Assembly: GCA_003558175.1 (NCBI GenBank)
Contig: PWMO01000549.1
Span: 1-5,885, forward strand
Source of the DNA: Spirochaetaceae bacterium
GTDB taxonomy: Bacteria; Spirochaetota; Spirochaetia; DSM-27196; PWMO01
DNA: 5,885 nucleotides
Direction: 5' to 3'
A model generated the notes under the pieces. It had not been told where the DNA came from, did no database searches, and saw nothing but the letters and a program-made list of their open reading frames with translations. The position numbers were made by a program, and so were the translations under genes. Of this stretch, positions 1 through 5,696 are shown piece by piece (positions within the stretch are counted from its first letter, which is position 1; the number at the start of each line of letters is the position of its first letter).

Positions 1-641
1 GGTTCCGCCGCATGTTCGTAGAGCAGGAAGACCTGATCTATTACATCACCGTCATGAACGACACCTACAAGCAGCCACCAATGCCTGAGGGTGTAGAGCA
101 GGGGATACTCAAGGGACTCTACCGGTTCAAGACCGGAAAGAAGAAGGCGCAGGTTCATCTCTGGGGCAGCGGCGCCATTCTCAATGAGGCGCTGAAGGCG
201 GCCGAAATGCTCGATCAGGAGTTTGGTATCGCCACCGACGTCTGGAGTGCACCGGGATATAAGCAGCTCTATCAGGACGCCATCGAGACTGAACGGTGGA
301 ACCGTCTGAACCCGAGTCGGAAGCCAAAAACCGCCTACGTAACCAGATGCATGAAGGACGAGCAGGGGGTGGTGGTGGCGGCCACCGACTACCTGAAGGC
401 GCTTCCGCTCTCCGTAACTCCCTGGATTCCGCTGCCTGCTACCGTTCTGGGCACCGACGGATACGGGCGCTCCGATAACCGTGGCGCGCTTCGCGACTAT
501 TTTGAGGTTGACGCAAGACATATCACTCTGGCTGCTCTACACACGCTGTATCAGGAAGATGCGATCGAAAAGACACAGGTGGTCGAAGCGGTGAAGAAGC
601 TCGAAATAGACGGCGACAAACCCAATCCCCTGGACCTGTAA
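1..641 (+). CDS. aceE: Pyruvate dehydrogenase E1 component, homodimeric type, C-terminal part (partial)
   Basis: This is the C-terminal end of the thiamine-diphosphate E1 subunit, which decarboxylates pyruvate and reductively acetylates the lipoyl group of AceF in the cytoplasm. The reading frame is open from the left edge (first full codon at 3) and gives 212 residues before TAA at 639-641; the 5' end lies outside the window. The family is recognised from segments that resemble E. coli AceE as I remember it: YYITVMNDTY, MPEGVEQGILKGLY, the WGSGAIL stretch, ERWNRLNP, then LGTDGYGRSDNRGALRDYFE and VDARHITLAAL. These belong to the transketolase C-terminal domain, which in this family supports the dimer and closes the active site. 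The thiamine-diphosphate and pyrimidine domains are not in the window. The gene is first in a tight operon with aceF, 12 nt away. The ATG at position 12 is internal, not a start, because the homology continues upstream of it. Confidence 0.96.
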   Translation, partial: FRRMFVEQEDLIYYITVMNDTYKQPPMPEGVEQGILKGLYRFKTGKKKAQVHLWGSGAILNEALKAAEMLDQEFGIATDVWSAPGYKQLYQDAIETERWNRLNPSRKPKTAYVTRCMKDEQGVVVAATDYLKALPLSVTPWIPLPATVLGTDGYGRSDNRGALRDYFEVDARHITLAALHTLYQEDAIEKTQVVEAVKKLEIDGDKPNPLDL

Positions 642-645
642 GGAG
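641..645 (+). promoter_or_regulatory. Shine-Dalgarno of aceF
   Basis: AGGAG lies 8 nt before the ATG at 654 and overlaps the last base of the aceE stop codon. This fixes the aceF start and suggests translation follows on from aceE on one transcript. Confidence 0.85.
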
Positions 646-653
646 CACAATTC

Positions 654-2006
654 ATGCAAAGGGAAGTAACTCTACCGGAGATTTCCGAGAACGTTGACTC
701 GGGCAGTGTAGCGTCAATTCTTGTGGCCGAGGGAGATGCCGTCCGTGTGGATCAGGGTCTGATTGAGATTGAAACCGACAAGGCAACAGCCGAAGTCCCA
801 TCGACGGTTGCCGGCACGGTGACGGAGGTTCTCGTGGCCGAGGGCGACGAGGTCAAGGTCGGGGCGGTGATCATGAAGATCGAGACCGAAGGTTCCGACG
901 CAGATGAGCCGGCCGAAGAGCAGCCTGAGCCGGAAGCGACGGAAGAGCCGGAATCCGAAAAGGGAGCGGAACAGAAAACCGGGTCGGAGAGCCGCAAGGC
1001 GAAGGAAGCCGGGCCGGAGAAGCGCAAGCCGGAGAGCCGCGAAACCGGTGACGAACAGAGTCCCCCAACCGCCGGCGGGAAGGTCCCCGCATCACCATCT
1101 ACACGCAAGCTGGCGCGCGAGATTGGCGTGGATATTGCCGGCGTAACGGGGAGCGGTCCGGGAAACCGGGTTACCGCCGACGACGTGAAACGCGCTGCGA
1201 GAGATTCCACCGGCGCCGCCGGACCCGCCGCAGCAGGGGAGCCCGGCAAATCAACCGTCAGAGGGTTCAGCTTGCCCGACTTCTCCCGCTGGGGGGAGAC
1301 GAGACGCGAAGCACTGGGAAACGTGCGGCGGATAACCGGAGAAAACACGCAGGCGGCGTGGCAGACGATCCCGCACGTTACTCAGTTTGACGAAGCTGAT
1401 GTCACCGCCCTGGAAGAGTTCCGACGACGGTTCACCAGGCAGGCTGAGAAGCACGACGTCAAACTCACTGTGACGTCAATTCTGATGAAGGTGGTGGCGC
1501 GCGCGTTGAAACGCTTTCCACGACTGAACGCAAGTCTCGACGCCGAAGCGGGGGAGATTGTTTACAAGGATTTCATCAATATCTCGGTGGCAGCCGATAC
1601 CGAACGAGGCCTGCTGGTCCCCGTGGTGCGGAACGTCGACAAGAAGTCGATCATGACGCTCTCGCGCGAACTCGGTGATCTTGCCGCCCGCGCCCGCGAC
1701 AAGAAGATCAAGCCGTCAGAAATGGAGGGAGGAACCTTCACCATCTCCAACCTCGGTGGTATTGGCGGGACGGCCTTTACGCCGGTGATCTTCCCGCCGC
1801 AGGTGGCGATACTGGGAGTAGCGCGCTCCTCGACCAGGCCGGTCTGGAGCGGCAGTGAGTTCGAGCCGCGGCTGATGCTACCGCTATCGCTCTCTTACGA
1901 TCATCGTGTGATCGACGGTGCCGATGGTGCGCGGTTTGTGCGGTGGATCTGTGAGGCGCTCGAGCAGCCGCTCTATATGGACCTGGAAGGAGAAAGCGAT
2001 GAGTAA
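654..2006 (+). CDS. aceF: Dihydrolipoamide acetyltransferase, E2 of pyruvate dehydrogenase
   Basis: This 450-residue protein is the structural core of the pyruvate dehydrogenase complex and transfers the acetyl group from its lipoyl arm to CoA. A single biotinyl/lipoyl domain spans about residues 2-77; the lipoylated lysine should be K43 in the ETDKATAEVPS motif. A charged, flexible linker (about 78-143) is rich in E, P, K, R and S instead of the usual Ala-Pro pattern. A peripheral-subunit-binding domain follows at about 144-181 (VPASPSTRKLAREIGVD through NRVTADDVKRA). The catalytic domain runs from about 208 to 445 and ends in the active-site signature DHRVIDG, with H417 and D421 the expected catalytic residues. 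E. coli AceF has three lipoyl domains, but single-domain forms are common in other bacteria. The start follows a good Shine-Dalgarno 12 nt after aceE; the 3' end overlaps lpd by 8 nt. Assignment to the pyruvate complex rather than another 2-oxoacid complex rests on the aceE neighbour. Confidence 0.96.
   Translation: MQREVTLPEISENVDSGSVASILVAEGDAVRVDQGLIEIETDKATAEVPSTVAGTVTEVLVAEGDEVKVGAVIMKIETEGSDADEPAEEQPEPEATEEPESEKGAEQKTGSESRKAKEAGPEKRKPESRETGDEQSPPTAGGKVPASPSTRKLAREIGVDIAGVTGSGPGNRVTADDVKRAARDSTGAAGPAAAGEPGKSTVRGFSLPDFSRWGETRREALGNVRRITGENTQAAWQTIPHVTQFDEADVTALEEFRRRFTRQAEKHDVKLTVTSILMKVVARALKRFPRLNASLDAEAGEIVYKDFINISVAADTERGLLVPVVRNVDKKSIMTLSRELGDLAARARDKKIKPSEMEGGTFTISNLGGIGGTAFTPVIFPPQVAILGVARSSTRPVWSGSEFEPRLMLPLSLSYDHRVIDGADGARFVRWICEALEQPLYMDLEGESDE
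1987..1992 (+). promoter_or_regulatory. Shine-Dalgarno of lpd, inside aceF
   Basis: AAGGAG sits 6 nt before the ATG at 1999, within the last codons of aceF. It decides the lpd start: the frame stays open upstream to 1918, but that would add 27 residues ahead of the FAD-binding strand with no ribosome binding site of this quality. Confidence 0.85.
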
Positions 2007-3435
2007 GCAGGCTCAGACGGTGGTTGTGGGAGCCGGGCCAGGAGGTTACGCCGCGGCGTTTCGCGCTGCGGACCTGGGGCAGAAGGTGATTCTGATAGAC
2101 CCTCTCGAGAACCCGGGCGGAGTCTGCCTGCACTGGGGCTGTATCCCGAGCAAGACCCTGCTACACGTCGTTAAGGTGAAGGATGAAGCGCGCGAAGCCA
2201 AACAGTGGGGACTGTCCTACGCAGAGCCTGAGGTCGATCTGGACAGGCTGCGTTCGTTCAAAGACAACGTCGTCAAAAAGCTCACCGGTGGTCTTTCGCA
2301 ACTGGTCAAGCAGCGAAAGATCGAGCACATCCACGGCCGCGCTCGCTTCACGTCCGACAGCGAGCTGGCAGTGGTCCTCAACGACGGCGGTGAAGAGACC
2401 GTCACGTTCGAGCACGCCATTATCGCCACCGGTGCGTCACCTGCCGGTCTACCCAACGTTGACGTCGAATCAGACCGCGTCCTTTATGCGAAAACCGCGC
2501 TGGAGCTCGCAGAGATTCCCAAGACCCTTCTGGTAGTCGGTGGCGGCTATATCGGACTGGAGCTCGGTTCGGTATTCTCTAAACTCGGCTCCGAGGTTAC
2601 GGTGGTTGAGATGATGCCGGGCATCATGCCCGGAGCGGACCGGGATCTTGTAGCGATATTCGAGAAACAGAACAGGGGCGTGTTCAAGGAGATCCTCACC
2701 AGCACGGTTGTGGACAGTATCGAAGAAGACGAAGACGGTCTGCAGGTAACCATGAAGAGCAGCGAGGGTGAAGAGGGTAGCCGCAAGAGTGCCGCCTACG
2801 CCAACGTGCTGATGACCGTTGGCAACCGGCCCAACAGCGGTGAGCTGAGTCTCGAGGCAGCGGGAATCGAGACGGATGATCGCGGCTTTGTGAGCGTGGA
2901 CGTGCACCGCAGAACTTCAAAGCCGAACATCTTCGCGATTGGAGATGTAGCAGGGCCGCCGCTCCTGGCGCACAAAGCAACCCATGAAGGCAAGATCGCT
3001 GCTGAAGTCATAGCGGGAATGAAAAGCGCGTACGATCCTGCAGCCATCCCGTCGGTCGAGTACACTGATCCCGAGATTGCGTGGGCCGGTATCACCGAAG
3101 AGCAGGCACGCGAACAGGAACTCGACGTGGAGACTGCCTCCTTTCCTTGGGCAGCTTCGGGGAGGGCCGTGGCGATGGGTGCTGCTTCAGGCAAGACGAA
3201 AATCATCGTGGACCGCGCGAGCAAACGGGTGCTTGGGGTTGGGATTGCCGGACGATCAGCCGGCGATCTGATATCTGAAGGCGTGCTTGCAATCGAGATG
3301 GGCGCACTGGTTGAGGATCTCGCGTTGACCGTGCATCCGCATCCCACACTCTCGGAAACGCTGATGGAGGCTGCGGAGGTCTTCCTCGGCAGCGCTACAC
3401 ACATATATCGACCTCGAGAAGACGGAAAGAAGTAG
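1999..3435 (+). CDS. lpd: Dihydrolipoamide dehydrogenase, E3 of pyruvate dehydrogenase
   Basis: This 478-residue FAD flavoprotein reoxidises the dihydrolipoyl arm of AceF and passes electrons to NAD+. The N-terminal Rossmann motif GAGPGG is at residues 11-16. The redox-active disulfide is C43/C48 in GGVCLHWGCIPSK, where the more familiar form reads CLNVGC. The NAD-binding motif GGGYIG is at 181-186, and the acidic E204 at the end of the next strand fits NAD over NADP. The second FAD contact, AIGD, is at 313-316. The C-terminal dimerisation domain carries the catalytic pair H448 and E453 in HPHPTLSE. The length is normal for the family. The ATG is chosen from the Shine-Dalgarno at 1987-1992 and because the sequence then starts a few residues before the FAD strand. 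The 8-nt overlap with aceF points to translational coupling. Lpd can also serve other 2-oxoacid complexes or glycine cleavage, but the context assigns it to pyruvate dehydrogenase. Confidence 0.96.
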   Translation: MSKQAQTVVVGAGPGGYAAAFRAADLGQKVILIDPLENPGGVCLHWGCIPSKTLLHVVKVKDEAREAKQWGLSYAEPEVDLDRLRSFKDNVVKKLTGGLSQLVKQRKIEHIHGRARFTSDSELAVVLNDGGEETVTFEHAIIATGASPAGLPNVDVESDRVLYAKTALELAEIPKTLLVVGGGYIGLELGSVFSKLGSEVTVVEMMPGIMPGADRDLVAIFEKQNRGVFKEILTSTVVDSIEEDEDGLQVTMKSSEGEEGSRKSAAYANVLMTVGNRPNSGELSLEAAGIETDDRGFVSVDVHRRTSKPNIFAIGDVAGPPLLAHKATHEGKIAAEVIAGMKSAYDPAAIPSVEYTDPEIAWAGITEEQAREQELDVETASFPWAASGRAVAMGAASGKTKIIVDRASKRVLGVGIAGRSAGDLISEGVLAIEMGALVEDLALTVHPHPTLSETLMEAAEVFLGSATHIYRPREDGKK

Positions 3436-3450
3436 CAGGACTTCAGAGAG

Positions 3451-3462
3451 CCCCGGTCGGGG
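3451..3462 (+). repeat. Short GC hairpin after lpd
   Basis: CCCC and GGGG arms flank the tetraloop GGTC, 15 nt after the lpd stop. No T-run follows, so I do not call it an intrinsic terminator. It could slow a 3' exonuclease or be chance in GC-rich DNA. Confidence 0.3.
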
Positions 3463-3494
3463 GTGCACCGATGGGTCGTTCCGGCGCGCCGACG

Positions 3495-3509
3495 CTTCTG
3501 TCGCAGAAG
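3495..3509 (+). repeat. Small inverted repeat in the lpd-transporter gap
   Basis: CTTCTG and CAGAAG form a perfect 6-bp stem around a TCG loop. It is not followed by a T-run. The rest of the gap 3436-3610 contains no open frame or motif I can support. An AAGGAG at about 3521 has no start codon at a usable distance. Confidence 0.3.
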
Positions 3510-3610
3510 GTAAAGGGTATAAGGAGCGGGTAGAAGCGGGCAGGCTCAGGGTTCGGCCACGAGCTGGCGGTGCAGCCCGGCAACGGCGCACGGTTGGGCG
3601 TGATTCACGT

Positions 3611-3639
3611 TTGCCCTGGCGGCACCGGACGTGTATCAT
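3611..3639 (+). promoter_or_regulatory. Sigma70-type promoter of the transporter gene
   Basis: TTGCCC at 3611-3616 and TATCAT at 3634-3639 are separated by exactly 17 nt, a good match to the housekeeping promoter layout. The expected transcription start, about 6-8 nt after the -10 box, falls at about 3645-3648, on or beside the ATG at 3648. There is no Shine-Dalgarno between the promoter and the ATG, so the transcript may be leaderless. This is prediction from motif and spacing only. Confidence 0.6.
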
Positions 3640-3647
3640 ACAGCAGT

Positions 3648-4835
3648 ATGACCACCGATGCACGCAGCTACCGCGGAACGCTCGCGGCGCTGTTCTTTGC
3701 CGGCTTCTGCCTGTTTATTACGCTGTTTACCTCAGTTGCATACCTGCCGCTCTACGTGCGCGAGCTGGGCGGCGGGCCGGTGCTGGGCGGCTTGCAGAAC
3801 ACCGTCTTCTTTGCTTCGGGGGTCCTGCTGCGCTTCTTCCTTGGGCCGCTTGCCGACCGGCGGGGGCGCCGGCTTCCGTTGCTGATCGGAACGGTGGTTT
3901 CCGCGACTGCGCCGCTTGCGTTTGCCGCTGCGGGAAATATTGCGATGCTTCTGCTTGCGCGGGCGTATCACGCTATCTCGCTTGCCGCCTTTCTCTCGGC
4001 GGCGAGCTCGCTGGTAGCCGACTGTGCGCCACCGGCAAGACGGGGGGCGTACATCGGCGCGTATCGATTTGTTGTAAGCTCGGCGGTTCTGATCGGCCCA
4101 CCAATTGCCGAGTATTGCATCGGCGCGTTTGGCTTTCGCGGCTGGTTTCTGGCGAGTGCCGCGGTTCACGCGGTTGCGATCCCCGGCATCGTGCTGATGC
4201 GCGTTCCACCGCTTGAGACACTGTTGCAGACCGATATTGGCGGCGGCTTCAAGCGGGTGCTGTGCACCCCGGTGGTAAGCGGTGTTCTGAGCGGTATCGC
4301 ACTGCTGTCGCTGGCTTACAGCACGATTCTCAGTTTTCTTCCGCTCCTGGCCGAGAGCATCGGGTACTCGGCGGGATCCTACTTCATTGTGTTTGGCAGC
4401 GTTGGTCTGGTAGCGAATCTGGTAGCCGGTGCGCTCTCAGACCGGTTGGGCAGACGAAGCGTCGCGTGGCCGGCGGTGTTTGCGTTGCCGCTGGCGGCGC
4501 TGCTGCTCTCGATCGACGGACTCACACTGCCGCTGTTCTTCGTCAGTGCGGCGCTTGGCGGAATAGGGTTTTCGGCCGGGCTCGTGGTGACGGTCGCCTG
4601 GCTCGTAGATCTTGTTTCCGTCCGGCTGAAAGCCACCACGCTCGCCCTGCAGGAAAGCACCATCGATACCTTTATGGCGGCGGGCGCACTGCTCTTTGGC
4701 GTGCTGGTTGAGCGGCTCGGGATGGGGAGCGCGTTCCTGTACTTTGGGGCGACCACGGCAGTACTGACCCTTGCGCTTGCGTACTTCAGCTTTCGGGCCG
4801 AGGAGAAGCGGCAGTTGGGCACGCACGGGAATTGA
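3648..4835 (+). CDS. Major facilitator superfamily (MFS) transporter, substrate unknown
   Basis: This 395-residue integral membrane protein is predicted to move a small solute or drug across the cytoplasmic membrane, driven by an ion gradient. It has about 12 hydrophobic segments in two halves joined by a loop near residues 186-205. The MFS motif A between TM2 and TM3 is GPLADRRGRR at 66-75, and its copy in the second half is GALSDRLGRR at 261-270. A glycine/proline-rich TM5 begins near RRGAYIGAYR and contains LIGPPI (148-153), resembling the motif C region. The length is typical of 12-TM exporters. The frame is open upstream to a GTG at 3570, but the extra 26 residues are not hydrophobic, have no ribosome binding site, and would place the start before the apparent promoter, so the ATG at 3648 is preferred. 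Nothing in the sequence or neighbours identifies the substrate. It appears to be a single-gene unit, separated by 212 nt from lpd. Confidence 0.88.
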   Translation: MTTDARSYRGTLAALFFAGFCLFITLFTSVAYLPLYVRELGGGPVLGGLQNTVFFASGVLLRFFLGPLADRRGRRLPLLIGTVVSATAPLAFAAAGNIAMLLLARAYHAISLAAFLSAASSLVADCAPPARRGAYIGAYRFVVSSAVLIGPPIAEYCIGAFGFRGWFLASAAVHAVAIPGIVLMRVPPLETLLQTDIGGGFKRVLCTPVVSGVLSGIALLSLAYSTILSFLPLLAESIGYSAGSYFIVFGSVGLVANLVAGALSDRLGRRSVAWPAVFALPLAALLLSIDGLTLPLFFVSAALGGIGFSAGLVVTVAWLVDLVSVRLKATTLALQESTIDTFMAAGALLFGVLVERLGMGSAFLYFGATTAVLTLALAYFSFRAEEKRQLGTHGN

Positions 4836-4850
4836 CCGTTCACCGCGCAT

Positions 4851-4923
4851 GTGGTGCCGGGTAGTGCAAGCCCCGGTCTGCAGCGCGGTGCGGCTACGCG
4901 GGGCTGCGTTCCCGCCGCACCAC
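4851..4923 (+). repeat. Large imperfect inverted repeat after the transporter gene
   Basis: GTGGTGC (4851-4857) pairs with GCACCAC (4917-4923), and CGGG (4858-4861) with CCCG (4911-4914) after a 2-nt bulge. Inside, GCCCCG (4870-4875) can pair with CGGGGC (4899-4904). It begins 15 nt after the transporter stop and has no T-run on its 3' side. It could be a 3'-end stabilising structure, a Rho-assisted termination region or a decayed repeat. Confidence 0.4.
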
Positions 4924-4950
4924 GAAGTCCGGTCGGCAAGCTCCGCGCGT

Positions 4951-4999
4951 ACCTCGTGAGGTTTCATCCGGATGGCACAACGTCAGAAATTGCTATCAT
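4951..4999 (+). promoter_or_regulatory. Possible promoter with two upstream palindromes
   Basis: TGC followed by TATCAT at 4991-4999 is an extended -10 motif. Upstream lie ACCTC-GT-GAGGT (4951-4962) and the perfect 10-bp palindrome CATCCGGATG (4965-4974), which overlaps the -35 position. No recognisable -35 hexamer is present. This layout would suit an activator or repressor site, but no plus-strand gene follows that I can support. Confidence is low. Confidence 0.3.
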
Positions 5000-5070
5000 T
5001 GTCTCGAGGCGATCAAACTAAACGTTGACAACGCGCTGTGATCGTGATCCAGTCAAGCGACACTCCGAAG

Positions 5071-5247
5071 TCAAAGAGCCTCCGGCGATGAAGATTCTTC
5101 GGAACCTCGGCGCGCAATAACCGGCACGGCCTTTCGGCCAGCAGTGGAGACAACGGGTTTCTTTCCGCCGCCGGAATACCATACATCGGTGATCTTGACC
5201 CGATACCCGTAGGCTCTTGAATGTCCCTGCCGGAGGCGGTGCGTACA
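5071..5247 (-). pseudogene. Possible gene fragment, unrecognised
   Basis: On the minus strand, 58 codons are open between a TGA at 5250-5248 and a TGA at 5073-5071. The middle reads YGYRVKITDVWYSGGGKK and then AGRKAVPVIARRGSEES, which looks more like real protein than the other two frames. There is no ATG, GTG or TTG before a GTG late in the frame, so it cannot be an intact gene. It may be the tail of a gene whose front has been lost, or chance. I recognise no family. It lies just downstream of the broken HepT-like gene in the same direction. Confidence 0.25.
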
Positions 5248-5257
5248 TCAGGGCTGT

Positions 5258-5669
5258 TCAGCTGAGTTCGGTCTTCAATTGCTTCAGGAATCCATCAAAG
5301 CGCTTATGATAGGCGTGAAAGTCATCTGCTATGCCTTCGGCTTCGCGATTCGCCAGTGTTACCTTTTCCGGGATCAGTGGTGTCTTATAGAGGTTGCGAA
5401 ACAGGTGGCGAAAACGCATGAGTTCGTCAACGCGATGGCTGAACTCAATGTCGAAAAGCGCCGGGCGAACGCCCTCAATCTCCAGGGTCATGCGCTCTAC
5501 GAGCGCCCGGTGCCATGTGCGCATACTCAAACTCACCTTCTGATGCGCCCACAGAAGCGAGACGGATCCGTTCAGTCATTTCACGATTCTTTGCGTAGTT
5601 CAGCTCGATGTAGCTCATATCCTGCTTGAGCTCGGCACGCAGTTGTGCAATCGTGTCGGCGGTTTTCAT
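5258..5669 (-). pseudogene. HepT-like protein gene, broken by internal deletion and frameshift
   Basis: Two adjoining frames on the minus strand appear to be halves of one gene. The first starts at ATG 5669 and gives about 50 helical, charged residues (AQLRAELKQDMSYIELNY to ASEGEFEYA), then runs into unrelated sequence and stops. The second, one base out of frame, is open from about 5575; from 5518 it reads TWHRALVERMTLEIEGVRP, then VDELMRFRHLFRNLY, and ends at TGA 5260-5258. The second block matches my recollection of HepT-like proteins, small helical HEPN-type proteins often paired with a MNT nucleotidyltransferase in toxin-antitoxin or regulatory pairs. Joined, they give about 135 residues against roughly 155-165 expected. 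The missing part seems to be the central helix (usually a HNxY-type segment) between EYA and TWHR, so a deletion of a length not divisible by three is likely. The family call is from memory, not from a search. Confidence 0.6.
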
Positions 5670-5686
5670 ACAGGACGACTCCTGTA
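5669..5686 (-). promoter_or_regulatory. Hairpin enclosing the ribosome binding site of the HepT-like gene
   Basis: On the minus strand TACAGGA-GTCG-TCCTGTA is a perfect 7-bp stem with a 4-nt loop, and its last base is the A of the ATG at 5669. The Shine-Dalgarno AGGAG (5683-5679) lies in the 5' arm and the loop, 9 nt from the ATG. In the mRNA the hairpin would partly mask the ribosome binding site, which may keep translation low. Confidence 0.5.
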
Positions 5687-5696
5687 AGCGCCCGCG

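Larger units (their letters stand above)
4836..5257. other. Stretch of about 420 nt without a supported gene
   Basis: Between the transporter and the HepT-like remnant I see no intact gene. The stretch holds the inverted repeat at 4851-4923, the palindrome/-10 cluster at 4951-4999, a GGCC-TTTC-GGCC hairpin near 5128-5139, long-range inverted repeats (5074-5086 with 5211-5237), and a start-less open frame on the minus strand at 5071-5247. A 76-codon minus-strand frame from the ATG at 5248 also crosses it, but its predicted protein looks like random GC-rich translation and it has no ribosome binding site. Confidence 0.6.

Noticed and set aside
752..1348. Long minus-strand open frame (198 codons) opposite aceF
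   Set aside because: Shadow of aceF. The S/P/A/R-rich product mirrors GC-rich codons, and it has no domain or ribosome binding site.
2796..3404. Minus-strand open frame of 202 codons opposite lpd
   Set aside because: It lies wholly opposite the conserved lpd reading frame, with no recognisable protein features.
3517..3526. AAGGAG ribosome-binding-like site between lpd and the transporter
   Set aside because: No start codon within a usable distance; the next in-frame GTG (3570) is over 40 nt away.
3256..3663. Minus-strand open frame spanning the lpd end and the intergenic gap
   Set aside because: Arginine- and serine-rich random-looking product overlapping lpd and the transporter promoter.
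5025..5030. Perfect TTGACA -35 hexamer
   Set aside because: No acceptable -10 box 16-18 nt downstream.
5128..5139. GGCC-TTTC-GGCC hairpin as a terminator
   Set aside because: Short stem and no T-run on either strand's 3' side.
5018..5248. 76-codon minus-strand frame from the ATG at 5248, in the same frame as the HepT-like C-terminus
   Set aside because: No Shine-Dalgarno, and its R/C-rich product resembles an out-of-frame translation. Sharing a frame with the upstream stop has a one-in-three chance.
5520..5536. Programmed frameshift joining the two HepT-like halves
   Set aside because: No slippery sequence is seen, and the joined product would still lack the central helix, so a deletion explains it better.
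5279..5629. Plus-strand open frame of 116 codons
   Set aside because: Antisense to the HepT-like halves, which carry the recognisable protein motifs.
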